The notes below the pieces were generated by a model, which saw only the letters and a list, made by a program, of their open reading frames with translations, was not told where the DNA came from and did not search any database. Below, piece by piece: positions 38,901 through 53,900 of a stretch of DNA of 64,000 nucleotides; position 1 is the stretch's first letter, and every line of letters starts with the position of its first letter. Both the position numbers and the translations under genes were made by a program. Source of the DNA: Ligula intestinalis (Eukaryota; Platyhelminthes; Cestoda; Diphyllobothriidea; Diphyllobothriidae); the NCBI GenBank assembly GCA_036362985.1, contig JAYGXS010000009.1, positions 17,854,750-17,918,749 on the forward strand, in the 5' to 3' direction.

Positions 38901-41900
38901 GCCCTTTTGGACTGCAAAAAGGCTGCTACACGTTTGAGGAAAAAAAACGAAAAACTGCGCACGAAAATCACAAAGTTGCCCCAAAAAAACAATGCTTGAA
39001 TTAACCGTTTAACTATATTGGCGGCACTTCACACGCTGTCAGTACACATGTTCAAACATTTTGCCAACGACCGCTTAGAACAGCTAGTTACACATTGGTG
39101 AGTGAGTGGGATAGTGACAGATAATTTTAAGGAAATAGTGAGGCGTTCTAGTTCCCTATCTCATAATTCCGATAACAGAAATGTTTTTAAAAGGATCACG
39201 CTTCAGGAAGGGCCATGACTGACTGTTGACTGCAGACGAGCCAGATATTATTTTATTGTTGCCTGTCAGAAAATATTCACGAATGAGAGACCTAGGACGC
39301 ATCGCACATGCATCGGAACCTCGGTTATCGAGCTTAAATCGTTTCAGCAGCGAGTTCCGTTCGCCTTGCGCAACGTAGCCAATCAAATTGCGTCCGTTCA
39401 ATGGTGGGCTGCAGGCGATTGAGAACACACGCCATGGGAGAAAAACTCAATGGCGAACACAGATAGGACAGTTTGACCGTCGCTCTCGATCATGTTTAGC
39501 AAGCTGGAGCAACGCAGTGGCTTCCGCGGACTTCAAGTAAAAGTAGATTTGCGAAGAATCTAGCTTACTCCTTCACCATTCCCACTCCCACACCGGAAAC
39601 CGGTGTCCAGACAAGACCGAATATGTTGGAAGGCGCAGGCGGCTGGCGCGTCCAACATACAATACGCGTACCAACAGCACACCGCATTAGGTGGGCTCCC
39701 GTGTGGGAGCGCCATAGAGGCCACATTAAGAAGGAGCCATTGAGCCTGACTCTCAACCTACAGCAAGCCAACCCACTCTGTGTCATAGTGACTTGGCCTA
39801 GTGGGGGTGTCTGCAAAAATCTGTCAGATATCCCTAACGCAGACATGATCTTTTCCGTCCGTTGTGAAATTAATTGCTTGCTAATTGCTACGATCTTTTT
39901 GACATATTTTAATCAAGAGGGGGGAGGGAGGCGATGCGTAACGGGCATGCATCTTCAAGAAAATGATTGCGGGTGCATTTATATTATATAATAGAGGTTT
40001 TTATCACCGTATTGTTTGCTTTCAATCCTCTAATAAGCAGATTAGTCAGGCAAGATTTTTTAAAGAAAAACATGCATATCTTGCCTCGCCTGGTTATTGT
40101 ACACGTTCGTCCAGTGCAATGCTACTTCGACTGGATTGTATTCATTTTCCCGCGGATTTCCAATGTTAAAAAACAGCAAAAAATCACATTCAAAAACAAA
40201 ACCACAATTACTTCAACAACCATGCTGCCAGCCACTGAAATTTTTCCGCTCTGGTATTTACGTACATATTACTCACAATCCGCTCTCAGGGTCTGAATGT
40301 GCATGCTTACCCGTGGGCACATTGAGGTGAGAGGCTTGTTTTAGTCAAAAGTTAGTATAACTTTCCAAAGTCAACCGAATACAGCTTTCTCAGATTGTCC
40401 CGTACTTCATGACTGAAGTACTTTCGTTCGCGGGTCGAGAGTGTAACGAAAGTGGACATAGCTTGCGTCTTATCGAGCAAATGCAGCCCGCGTTCTCGCC
40501 CTTACTAGCATAGTAACTAATAATGCGACTAATAAACCCTAGTTATTTTAGCACCGTTTACAACTTTGTCTTGAGTCGGGCAAATACCACTTTAGTGGGG
40601 GTCATTTCGAAATTCGATTTGGCGTCTGCTAGGCAAAAGGCATAAGGACATTCCCGATGTCTGCTCAATGTCCTAGCCCATTCAAGTTTCTGACGTGACG
40701 GAAATCGTCAGTTAACCATGCACGGCGTCTTGGCAGAACTGGGTGTCCAGTCGGAACCAGTGCATGTAAATTGAACATTCAGGCCCCTCAGAGTCGGCGG
40801 ATGAGGGTGCGCCAACGCCCAAAATTGCTGTGTCCGGCGTCCTGGACAGCTGTCCTAAGGTCCTTCTCGTTTGTAGTGAGCGCTTTCAGACTCCCTGACC
40901 TCCAGACCGACTTTTAGGACTCAGGGACACACGCGCATGTGGCCAGATAGCTGCCCAAGCGCCACTTGATCATAGCCCTTCTCTCATCGTCGGCGCAGAC
41001 GGCGTATGCCACCGGACAAGACACTCCTCACACGATCTGGACAACACATTGACCTGCTCCACAATCCTACTAAAGCAGGTGCCGCAACTGCCGCGCGCTC
41101 TCTCTCTCTCTCTCTCGGACATGACTGGACACAGTTAACACTATGGTAGTTAGGCGCTCAAATATCGGTTACAGAAATCACATGTCCCGCCGCTGTGCTT
41201 TAGAGCTCGCTCTCGAATCCAGCTACCAACCGCTGACCTATATTATAGGCAGAACTACATTACCAACAAAGACCAGGGAAGCTAGAAGGGTCATTTCTGC
41301 CTTATTAGCCTTCATCAGCCAGCCAGCGGGACGAGAAAGTCATGCGCATATTCTCGATCAAGCCCGTAGCACAGTGGTCAGGTTGCTGAACTTCTAACTA
41401 ACAAGGTCACGCGTCAATACCTCGAGGGTCGCCACCCCTGGAGCTGAGTACTGCTGGCTGATAAAGTCTAATACGTCAGAAATTGGCCATTCCCGTCTCC
41501 TTTATCTTTGTCACCAATGTATTTCTGCCTACAGTCAACACTAGCCCTGCATTCGCCAGTGTTCACTGCTGCCTGGGACAGCAATTGCGCTTGCTCTGCA
41601 CGATGAATCCCACCCCACCTCCGAGTATGCTGCCTTCTGCCTTTTACATACAACCTCTGAGATCTGACCTGAAAATTGTAGTGCGGCGAGTAAAATTAAT
41701 ATGACTGAGACGCCAAAAAGGTACAGTTAGCACACCTTCCGGTAAGGATGCCGAGGTCGCCGTGACGGGATGTGCTGGTCTGCCAGACAGCAAAAATCCT
41801 AGCTTGTGTGTGTGTGTGCGCGCGGAGGGGGGGTGTTTCGTTTCACACCCGGCACACGGTACAGGGCGCCAAGACGCCGCAAAACCCTGATCTTCATAAA

Positions 41901-44900
41901 TACCGCGCAAATGCGAGCAGAGGCGCGGAGGGGCTGAAGTCCAAGGCTGTGCGAATCTGACCAGTCCGTCGGCACACAAAAGGGCGGGGGGCGGGGGGGG
42001 GTTAACGCGCGACAACAGTCGTCGTGGTACATGGTACTGTTCTTCAAAGATGTTCCGACGCAAATAGTGATGTTGATTTACACCCCCACCTCACTTCCCT
42101 CCCTCCCCCCGCCCAACCCCCGCTGAAAGCCCCGCTGGAGTGGTACTTGTCAAACGCGGGAATCGGCGAAGCACGCACTGGCATGCATTTCTACAAGAGG
42201 AACAATGGCGACTACCAAATCTGGTGCATGCAAAATATGTTCGGTCCAACTGGCCTAAATCCTTAAATATGCTCTTAGCTTAACACACAACAGAAATAAC
42301 ATAAGGGGACTTAAGCATTAATTAACCTGACAGATAACCTCAAATTAGATCCTTTCCAGTAGATTTTACTATAGAACGTTCACACAGGATTCCCACGAAG
42401 AACCGATCTCACAGCCGTAAGCACGTGCGCGCGGTTGCCACACTGCATGCTGCGAACGAGTGCTCGATGGCGTCCCGAACTGGCTGAGCCGACAGTACTC
42501 CCCCGTAGAATCTGCAACTAGTCGCTCAGCCCTGTTAGAACTGCCTGTCTGGACAGAATACTACCCAGCCTGAAGTGAATTTTGTCCGCGGCTTCCTCGT
42601 TCAATGCCGTTGCCCCCCAAAGGTGTGCAACTCCGCAGGCAGCTGGTTCCGACTCGCTGGCCTGAACACCCTTAACAGATTTCCCGTGCGTCCACATTAG
42701 TCACGGCTGCCCACGAACGCCTCACTCCTCGGCCTCTATACGTGACACCCGATTGGGCAATGCAACACACCAATCGCACGCCACTTTAACCCCGAAACGT
42801 AACCCCAGCTTCCCTGAAATGTTGCGCTGGTTCCTGATCTGATGTTCTGCTGTTTGGGGGGTCATGTGGACCATCCCCATTAATGTTCCCTTCTCACCTT
42901 TCGAAGAAATGGTAATACCTAACCTAACCCCCGAACAAAACCAGTATGCGCATGCATGCAACGAGCATGAGGACAATCACGAAAGGCGTTCAATAACATT
43001 GTGCAGGACAAATGGTATCGTGGACCCTGACATTAGGCACTCATACGACAATTAAGTAAAAAGGGGACGGTGGTGCCGCCGCCGGTCGGCATCGCGATTG
43101 AAGTAATTTATGGAGATAAATTGACAAAGATAAGTTTGATTTCGATAAATTCCCGTTAGGGAAGGACCAAATAAGGGGTATAAACAGTTACATTCTAGCG
43201 CAGATGCTGGCAGACGCAGACCATCGTGCGGATGCCATAGAGGCCTTCAGAGTGATCGACTAGGTGCTCTCAAGCTAATCAAAATTCCTTGAACAGAGTC
43301 TGTTGGCTACGGCAGAAGCGGCCGCCATCAGCCTACGTCGGCCAGTCCTGTGCACCTAAAATAACTTCGTAAGGGTGCGGCAGTTACCATGGCCGAAAGT
43401 CGCTCATCCAACCGCGCGGATTGGTTGCCAGTCTCTCCTTACGCTGATCAGGTTTTTGACTCCCTTCCCCCTCCCCCCACATACCCTGGCAATTGCACTA
43501 TTTTTTTCTACCGATTCGCATACTTCATGTTGTTAATTACACCATAAATATACAGGCCTGACGAGTACTTCTCGAAAATAAACATATGCTCACCAATTTA
43601 TCCTCTGAAATTTTAAATGGGAATTTTCGTAGATTTAAAGTTATTTATGCTGACAGGGGGTGAGAGGTGAGAAACCGGCCCGTAAGCGCAAGACAGGTGC
43701 AGTGAAGAGCAGGCAAACGACAGCGACGCGCCGGACAAAAAAACGCGGAGGTTTCGTTTGGCCTGGCAACCCCCTCTTCGAACCAACGCGGGGGGGAGGA
43801 GAAGAGACGTTCAAGCAGCGCTCGCGAAGGCTGACACCTCAGTGAGGTCAACCTTACACCCTCCCCTCCCCGGCTCCCAAAAAGCCTAGCTCTGGTAAAA
43901 TCCCAGGTCTTTTTTGTATCGATTTACGCGCGATTGTCTGCCTGAGGTCTGAAGTACTAACAGGCACGGATCTGATGTTGGCAGCGAAACAGCCTAGCGT
44001 CGTCTCATGCTCTCTATCTCTGGCGAGAGGAACCAGTCAGCTTAGGCGGAGACAGTCCGACAGTGCCTCTGTGTATGTACTATATGAATTCTGCAAGATC
44101 TGCCAGAATTTAAGGGCAGCACATCAGCTCACACGTGTAGGTGCGTATGTCAGATTAGGCAGTTTCAGCAGATGCGAGATGAAAAAAAGAACTACTTGAA
44201 AGCGCAATCTGTGTGAAGTTGAGTGCAAAAGGAAACTGTGCCAAGGGCTTAGTCATGCGTACACAGACACATACACGACTCTACGCTTTTGTGGACTACT
44301 AAAACAAAAAAAACCAGCCTACGCCTTAACGTGGATTGAAAGTTATTTCCTCTGAGTAACGCTTGTCGCTAACCAAACGAAATAAGAAAATGTCTTGTAG
44401 TTGAAGGAGAAAGAGAAACACCCCCCCCCCCCCCCCCCCCTGTACCACGAAACCTAGCCAGTTCAAAGTCCCGTTCGTAAAGGACAAAACCAACGGACTG
44501 AATGGCAGATTTTTACACGCCATGATCAAAAGAGCAGAGGTTCAGAGCACCTATGACTGGGATTGGATGCAAATGGCTGATGACGGCAAGGCTTCCAGAA
44601 ATGGCCATTTCGATATCCCTTGTCTTTGTCGGTTCCGCCATATCATCAGTTCGAAGCTCCATTGGACTCTGACAGACAGATAGACAGACAGACAGACTAC
44701 TCGGGCAAACCATTGACTCCACAAATTTGCTTTTTTTTCACTAACCAGGCAAACATATGCAGCAAAGGTTGGCTTGGAAGGTTGCCAACTAACGGGATAG
44801 CTCGGACCGCGTGGTCAGCCCACAGTGGGTTTGTGCGAAATGGCCGACTAACGGGCTGAGAGTGATACTTCAAAGCCTTCTCGGCAAAACTGATTTGCAG

Positions 44901-47900
44901 GGCCCCTCTAGATATCTAACCGCCACCGCCCAACTGCTTAACGTCCTTTGTGGTCAAACATTTAATTCCTGGCTAACGTGCTTAAATCAATGTGTAATGG
45001 TGGCGGAAGTGATCAAAAACCATTCAATTAAATAAGATTATGTTTGTTTTTACATGCTAAAATAGAATAAAATTCGATCAACATGAACTTCTATTGCGCA
45101 GGTTACGAATGCCAATGAGGGGAAATTCGACCTAAGTGGGCGGATTTTAACGAAAATGGAAATGCGTCCTGCTCTTAGGTGAAATTTAACGAAAAAAATG
45201 AAAGACGGGCTACTGAACATGTAAAAGTAGTTTTTCAGTATAATTCGACGGGATTTTGGGGCCTCTATAATCAGTCCTGCCGCTTCCTCCTGCATGTGGC
45301 CTTTATGGCAGTCCCATTGAGTTGAGACTCGAGCCAGGTTGATTTTTTAATACAAATTTCTGGTCAAGTGCAGGTTGTGGCCAGGTGCTGTGTGACACCG
45401 GGGCCCACACTGTGTGCGCCGGGACGCGTGGAGCTGCTTCCATTGGGCGTTGGTGGCAGACGTAAATGCAGACTCAGGCGCCAGCCATCCGCGGCGGTTA
45501 TGGTAAGCCCACTTTTGTCTTCTTGACCCCCCTGTCTGGACACAGGGCACCGATGGGTAGGGAAGAGAGAGAGAGAGTGCGTTAGCTGCAACACAACTCT
45601 ACTAACTACTCCACGTGCAAGTCACCGCCCTTGCAACCCCCCCCCAGCCTCTTGCGGAGTGCACGGTGGACATCGTCCGACTACCTCAGATTTGTGTGTG
45701 GATGTATGCTTCCCGTGTATGCCCCAAAATCGGGCCATGTGGTAGATACACTGGACTAACACGGGGGCTAGATCACGGTACGGTAGGCGTTACTCGGGTT
45801 GTGCTCTCATACCAACTGCTGGAAATTGGGGAGGAGGTTGGTGGCACGCCTAGGTGCAGGCTCACGCTGCACCAGTCACCCACTTCGTGAGATCTGAGTC
45901 AGGCGTGCCAGCTACGACCGCGTTTGCACTCTATGCACGATCCCACAGAGCGCAGGCGGGCGAGGGAAGGAGGGAGAGTGCGTTAGCTGCAATACAAGTC
46001 TACTAACAATTGAAACCAATCCACGCGCAAGTTATCTTCTCTGCGCCCACCCCTCCCCACCCCTCTTGTGGAGCACACAGTTCGTCAACTGTCGTCAAAC
46101 TGAGAAGAAGAAGACTCGATCGCTGGGACAATGTGTTTATTCGCCTGACGTTTTGACGTTAGTTGTGAATTCGTCATCAGAGACATATGTAGTACTCATG
46201 TCTGCTACTCATGTCTCTGATGACGAATCCGCAACGGATATCGAAACGTCAGGCGAATAAACATATTGTCCCAGCGATCGAGTCTTCTTCTTCTTCGTCT
46301 CAATTGCTTCCTGGGACACGGATGTTCGCTTGTATTGGCAAATTATTTGAGCGCGATGCGCTTACATCGGCCCGACGATGGGAAACATTTACCCTTCGTG
46401 AGGCCTCAACCTATTCGCAGATCCGGTTTCTGCACAGATGTCTTGACAAATGACGTGTTGCCTAAGAGTGTGAGATACAAGCCGGCGCTGAACACGGAGG
46501 CGGCGAGACGCGTAATGTTTCAAACTGGCAAGAGAATGGTCCGTCTGTTCATTCAAGATTGCTACGCGAGGCTACGCAAATATCGCCAGATAATTGACGA
46601 TGAGAAGATGTAATGTTGTGAGCTCATGGGTGAGGACAGCACAAAACTGCTTCAGCAGAGAGTGTCGTCAAACTGTTACTTCCAGCAAAAGTAAATCAAA
46701 GTGTGGAAGGGGAGTTAGGAGGTGCAGAAGGGCACGTACATTTGCATGTCGTCCACAATATCGATCGCTCCGAGACAGAAGACTATCAGTCCAAATATGC
46801 CAATGGGGATTAGCCAGGAAGTGTAGAGGCCAAGCCAGGCAAAGTAAAGCCCCACAGATTCGCCGAAGTAGAGCCTGAAACAAAGTGAAGGTCGGGAGAG
46901 GGCAAGAACAGACATACGAGTGAAGCCATCAATAAAGGAGACAATGCAAGCATTGAATTTGTAAGCCAATCGAAAAAAATAAAGTACAGTGCTTCCTGCA
47001 ACACGGAAAGGAGTTTAATTTTAGTTTAACGCGACAATAAAGGCAATATGTGGATGGCGTTCGGAAAACTTGTATTTGTTTTATTAGGTCAACGAGGTGC
47101 CGCGCAATTTGAAACGTATGAATTAGGGTATATAAACGAGCGGAATGACCTAATCTGAGGTTATTGATTCAAAAAGGCGGATTTGGGTAAAACAATATGT
47201 GGTGGACAGACCAGGCTCTAATCTTTTCCCTAAAAGTAATCCTAAATATAACCTTAACTGTAAACCCGACCCTAAGCCTGACCGTACATCCCTAACCGCG
47301 AAATCTGAACACCAACATTAAATCCCTAGCGTTGCATACGTAGATAACTCCAACAAACGGTATGTTATATTAATAAAAACCTGGGTTTACATATAAAGTA
47401 GAGTCCGCTTATCAGTTGCGACGGGGGAGGATACGTTGAAGATCAATAAAGTAGTCAGTGTAAGTATTCGGAATAAAGAAGAAGAATTATCGAGTTAGTG
47501 CATTCTCAACCCCCCTCCACCTCTATCTCTCGCTCTTTCTCATGTTCGGCTGTCACCTGACGCCGTGAGAAATGTCCATTTCGTTCACGGTATTTTTCTC
47601 CGACTTTTGCGTTCTTGTCTGGTGCATCTGGCGAAGTGTCTCTTCCGAGCGAATGCGTGGCAAAACAATAGAAAAGCGGAAAATTATCGATAAACGTCAT
47701 TCTTCCCTGACAGGCGCTTGCATTCACCTCGCTGGCGATCTACCTAACGTCTCACTGTTTGCATCGGCAAACTGTCGTTGACTTTCTCGAGTTGTCTCGT
47801 GCACTGATTGGTCGAGGAGATGTCCACGCAAACCATCGGACGGAAATTCCTGTAGAGTGCACTTCGCGGCAAAAACGCCTGCAATGCTTTCAGTCTTGTC

Positions 47901-50900
47901 CTCTCGAATTCCAGCATGGAAGAAATTAATTGGGGGCACTAAAATCGCGCGACACACCTGATTTGCTTCAGCCTTTCGGGATTGGCACGAATATGCGGTG
48001 GATTCAATCAGTTTTGGTTCCATTACCTAGATGCTCGATTGCAGCATCCTCAGGCTGCAGAAGCTCGCTACTTGCATGTTTTGTTCTCTGAGAACTTTTA
48101 AAGAAAATTTTTTATGTAAAGATTCGTGCGATTGTTTGTGTTTACACTTATTCCGTTTTTTTTCTATTCGTGTTTTCTTATTTGTCCGGGAAATATGAAA
48201 TTTCCTGAGTATGCGTTTTGAGAAAGTGGTTTGAAAAGGTAGTTTGAGTCTATAAAAAAACTTTAACTGTCTCTGAATGTAATTGTTGTTCGACGCAAGT
48301 TTTCGAAGAAGATGTATTCCAAATTAATGATTAAGATCCGAGCAGAGTAAAAAGCAACAATTTCTTATAGGACACACAAATGAGACGAACACCCCGTATT
48401 GGTGAACCACGCGGTCTAGACTTTAAACTAGTACTTGTACCACCAGTATGGCATAGCATGTAACCTATATCGCAAACTAAAATCTTCAACATCCGATAAC
48501 ATTTTATCGTTTAACGAGGACATAAAAATAGGCATTTTGGTTAAATTCCTTTTCAGATACCAATTAGGTGTCTTGGGCTGTTTCCAGTCCATCCATTCTG
48601 GTGATAACAAAGTTTTAATCCAAACATTGCAACTCCAATTTAGACTTAGATATGCAAAGAGCCATAGCTTCGGATTTCTGAAGTGTAACCTCGATAAAAG
48701 AGATAGAGAAGATTGAACTCATGAAGGCCCACTCAGCATCAACATTAAAAACCAGTCACCACATGCTAGCGTTTATATCAATTGGTGATAATTGGTACCA
48801 GATCACCTGCACAGGGTAGCCTGAAGACTGAGTATGCTGGTGGAGCAGTTTTACCCCAGTATGCATTTAACACAAGCAACTTATGGAGGATTTATTGGAA
48901 CTAACATACTGTGCGACCGCCCATCAGCTCCGCTGGGAGCATAAAGCAAAGCTGAATTCGGACAGAAAAAAGCAATACAAAACATCAATGTCATTTGTTA
49001 GCGTCGTACAGACTAATAATTATAATGAGTAACCTAAAACACCCCGTTTAAGGCATGAATGGGGGAGAACCATTTTTAAGAAAAAGGGAAAGGGGGAATG
49101 TGTAAAGAACTAGCAGTTACCACGGCAAATACAGGTCGATCACGCGCTCCAATCGTTCACATAGCTCCCGTTTCAACTGCTATATACAAAGTATTTGTAT
49201 GCACTTTTACACAACAAAAATGATCTGTAACAATCTTTGCATATTTCCCTCCACTTTACGCATTCCTGTACGGTGTTTTTAAGGGCTCGATTATTTACTT
49301 CAAATATACTGACTGTAACCAAGAACGAGTTGTTCGTGTCCGAACAAGTATTCGGAAGGGCATTTGTAGTCCTACTAAGCTTCTACCATTTCCACGAGCA
49401 AAGGGTGCCTTGCCAGTACACGTCACTTCCAATTGGGTCTATGTATTTACATGCACGTGTGGATGCAAGTACACTGGACGAACGCAACGGCGATTGGCAA
49501 CGAGGCCTACTAGGCATCTGCCCAGGTGGCTTCTAAAGCAGGAAAAAAAAGTCCCACGTTCTTCCAGTACGAAACACCTGCTGGTCCCTGTTGATCCAAA
49601 ACATCCCTTCGAGTACTTGTTCGGATACGAACAACTACATTGCGCTACTGGGACGCGGTTTGTATAGGGCAGGTGACACCGGAACCATATAAACAGTTGG
49701 AGCTGGTAAACAAGTTACACTTACCATGGCAACATTTAGCACCTAGGTTTACACGTGTCCCCCTTCCCTTTTGCTTTAAAAAAATTCTTCTTCCCACTTA
49801 TGCCTTCTACATGGTGTTTTAAGTCAATAATACTATATTTATTAGCCTATACGACCTCGTTGTATTGATTTTTTTCTGTATAAATTCAAATTTGATATAT
49901 TTATTCATCTGTTAACGATGTTATGCAGCTGATGAACAGTCGTGCAATTTGTTGGATCCAAAAGATTATGATTTCCTTTTTTACCTAGGATAAAACACGT
50001 ACTATCGGCGTCTGTCCGCCGAAGAAAGGGCGAGAACTAATCGAAATAATACGCTCCAGTCAGTACATTAATTTGAACGCCGCGGAGCAAAATCTTGAAA
50101 TTAACCTTGAGACTCAAGGCCAGGCGGAAGCCCACGAACGCACTTCAGAGCAAACAACAAGCGGTCATGAACTTGCAAGAACGCTTGAAAAGCCATTTGT
50201 TTCGCACCTGTTTCATGCCAAACTGACGAAGAATGATGAAACGCGATTCGCAGATGGCACAGGGGGCGAGGTGCTAGCCCGGAAAGTTACACTTATGTTC
50301 TGACTTTTCGAGTAGTATAACCTCAAAGATAACCCTTCTTCGGAGACCAAACGATTCTGTGCAAAGGGCTCCTTTGATGGCGCTTTAATAGTGTACGGTA
50401 TTTGGCGCCACTGTCGGCTGTGATTGCGGAAAAAACCCATGACTTCGTCAAATGTCGCACTTCTTAACAAGCAGACTTACAGAGTTGTGATTGGTGTTGT
50501 GGCAACTGACTGTGTAATACGTTGACATCCGACCTTACACTGACGTGTGATCTTCACCTCGGCTCATATTCTTGGCAGTGTCAAGGCTTCGCAAAATTTA
50601 ACACTTTCGGTTTTTAATCTTCAAATGACCGACTTATAACCGCGTTCGCGGTTATCGATCGTTTCTATCGACACAGTGCCCCTCTCTCCGCACGCCTCAT
50701 TCGGGTCGGCACTTCGCCGCTGATAATCGTGGACACTTACTAGCCTTGAAAAGCCATCTAGGCTGACGATTGATTGAATGAAACAAGTTGCATTTGCGGG
50801 CATAGCGTGAACATACGTCTTAATTCGTGTTACAGAGACTGGTTACCATTGTAATCTAATATTTGCAGCGTAGTAATTTATAGCCCCTATATTATTGGTC

Positions 50901-53900
50901 CCATTTGACCGCAAAGGTGTCGGCTAGAAAGTACAAGGGAACAGCGAATTGTATACAACTTTCCGGACCCTCATTTGAGTCCATCGCTGAAAACAAGTAC
51001 GCATTTGAACTGGGCACTCGTATGTTTTCTTCCTCCTTATATACAATAGCCTAGGCATTGCACATTAGCCATCGTTAGAATTGAGCGTAGTTACGTGGAT
51101 ACAGTATTCGTCCATCCGGATATAGTACGAAACGTGTTGGGTACATTTTGCCTTCGGTCTCAAATCAAAGTATCTGCAGACAGTCGCGTAGCAACAAGTG
51201 GACGTGATGTAGAATGAATGAGGTGAAACACAGCAGAGACTAGCGTGCATCATTTTCGTTTATCATCTAACATCAGACGATCCACCATGCTACAACCCCC
51301 ACGTCGGAGTAACTTTGGGTTGTAAGCCGGACCCCCAGTTCATCATTCCACCGTCAAGCCGAGAGACGGGTAAGCCTGTCGAGTGTCATTGTAAATAACT
51401 GTAATAGAAGATGGGTTCCCGGGCAAGTTGCAGGACAGAGCACGCACATTCTGATTGGCACTGTGAATGCAATTCCAAGAAAAAAAATCAGACGGTGTCA
51501 TGGCTTGCAAACTTAGAGTTGGGTATGTCCCTCACAATAAGAAGTATTCCCGATCACGAACGGCACAGCAATTAGTCTGCGGCTCAATATTGGGAATTTA
51601 GACTGAAAGGTTTCGGGTTCGAATCCCAGATGCAGCACACTTGGTGATGAGAGTTCAGAAGCTGGAAAGAGTCGTTATGTCTCCCTTGTCCATCATCAAG
51701 ATATGTTATTAGTCACTATGTGATTCCACGCTAGAACTCTACATTGAGCTTTAAAACTTAACGAGAATGTCCCGTTAAGTGTATGGCATGGAGTTAAATG
51801 GCTGGAACATGACGGTTTAAGGTCGGAGCCAAAATGTCACTGAAAATCTGGGCCGAAGACAATCAACCACTGTGACATAAACATGTAATGCTCACTATAC
51901 AAACAAGGAATACAGCGGATCCTCGTTTAACGAGTTAAATCCGTCCCGGCACCGACCTCTTCACATGAAACGCTCGTCTTGAGAAACGTAGCCAAGCAAG
52001 CTGTATCAGTTCACTGATTGGCTGCAAGCGACCGCAAAATTCAACGGTGAACACAGGTGCACACACGTACTGACCACTGGTTAACTGAACGGAATGTCGT
52101 CAATAGAAACAAATTTTCTGCTGGTGGCTTGTCCATTACCTGGGGCTGCTAGTCCCTCCAGGCTCCACCAGAGTACTAAAAATAAAATAAATTCCATACG
52201 GCAAACACGTCAAACCGCATTCCCGGAAAAGGTACCAGTCACAACCATAAGTCCCCCCTCTCTCCAACGGATAAACTGTGGAACGGAAATTCTACTCCCA
52301 GCCTTATATGAAGGGAAGCTCTGAAGTCATCACCCGGCAGTTAATTCGCCTTGGTATGCATACTGCCCGCAGGACAACACCCTTGCTACGCGCAACGCTA
52401 TTTCGAGTAACTGATCCCAGCCCCCCAACAGCAACAAACAAATGTAATATATGGTCTCCTATGTGCAAATCGCTCCTGTGTGTATGTTGGTCATAGTAGT
52501 CGACTCCTGGGCATCCATATTAATGGACACGAACTAACTGCCCGTCACCTAGATCCCCTGTCCCTTGGTCTTTGCGCACGCAGCCTAATGCGACCACTGA
52601 CCCGATCAGGATAATACTGACATCATTGCCACGACCAGAGCAAAAAGAGCGAGAGAATTTCTCGAGACTTGACAGCCCAGTGCGAGTAGTCCCAACCGCC
52701 CTGTCGACATGGTCCAAGAGAATTCAGCCGCCCGGAGTCTAGGTGAAACGCGCCCCGCCCACCATCACAGGAAGCCCTAATTATTTCGCCTGCCCCCCCC
52801 CCCCTGCACCCACTCACTCACAAATCCCTCATGACTCACTTTCACACACCAATTGCCTGTCCTGTCGCGCTAGCCGGTCTAACGTGACAGACAAACTCAG
52901 ATCTAAATATGCTTTCATCTGGAATAATTTTCCACTCGAAAATAGGTTGTCCTCTACATTAGTGATTCCCAAAGGCAAAATACGCGAACGTTAAAATTTG
53001 GAGGAAGTCTTTACGGTCTGTTTCCTTCCCAAACATGCAACTTCTGGACTTTTAAAAGGGTTCTGCTGGCACTTTAGGCTCTTTCCAAGATGGTACAGTG
53101 GTCTCTAAATACGTTTACATTTTCTTCAACAGAGTCAACCATCACTTCCAAATGATGCCAACTCTTCTCCGTTTTGCAATCTTGGCAGTGGTTTCTGTTG
53201 TCTCAGCCCAATGGTGCTATATGATTTCTTCCACGACAAGGAGCGTTCCGAACCCTTAACATCATGGTCCCATCTCACTGCATAATATATTACCATATTA
53301 AGCTGACGACCTATTTAAGCAGTTTTTTTTTAAATTTGATTCGGCATCTATAACAAACTATCATTCCTGTTGTTATACGGTGCTTACGTGCAGCTGTGAC
53401 TACCAACTTCGTATTAATTTTTACCCCAGCACTAAGTTTGTAATGAAAGTGTCCCTTGGGCCTTAAATATACAATTTATTTATTTATTTCGTCTGACGGG
53501 TTGGTGTGCCACCAGATCGAAAATTCACCAATGCAACTCTTTTTCTTTTGAAGAGCCTGTCACATCTAGTCATTATATCGCCTCTGTATGCGCACCACTT
53601 CTGACCCCAACCCTCCCCCCTCGTTTCCTTGCCAGCGTCTATTCTGCTCACTAGCCGATGACGCCTAATAAGGCAGAAAAGGCCTTCCTAGTGTCCGCTG
53701 TCTTTGCTGGTAATGTTCTTTCGCCTATAGCCTAGCCGCCTCGCGGTGGAGGCTCGAGAGAGAGAGAGCTCTAATGGCAATATGGACGGACGAGTGGGTC
53801 CTCTGACAGATCGGTGTACGCGTATATGCTACTGTATATCCCCGATCTACTACCGGCAAATACCGTGAGCTCGTAGCTCAACTGTTAGGACGTTCGCCCT

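Larger units (their letters stand above)
46102..46300. repeat. Inverted repeat carrying two hammerhead cores (Penelope terminal repeat)
   Basis: The left arm starts GAAGAAGAAGACTCGATCGC and the right arm ends with its reverse complement. Both continue through TGGGACAAT..TTTATTCGCCTGACG. Arms are about 80-90 bases around a centre near 46197. Each arm carries CTGATGA in opposite orientation. This fits the head-to-head partial terminal repeats described for Penelope-like elements. Confidence 0.75.

Noticed and set aside
46668..46735. Extension of the anoctamin exon past 46740
   Set aside because: The frame stays open only a few codons and lacks family similarity; GTACGT at 46739 restores the frame with the next exon.
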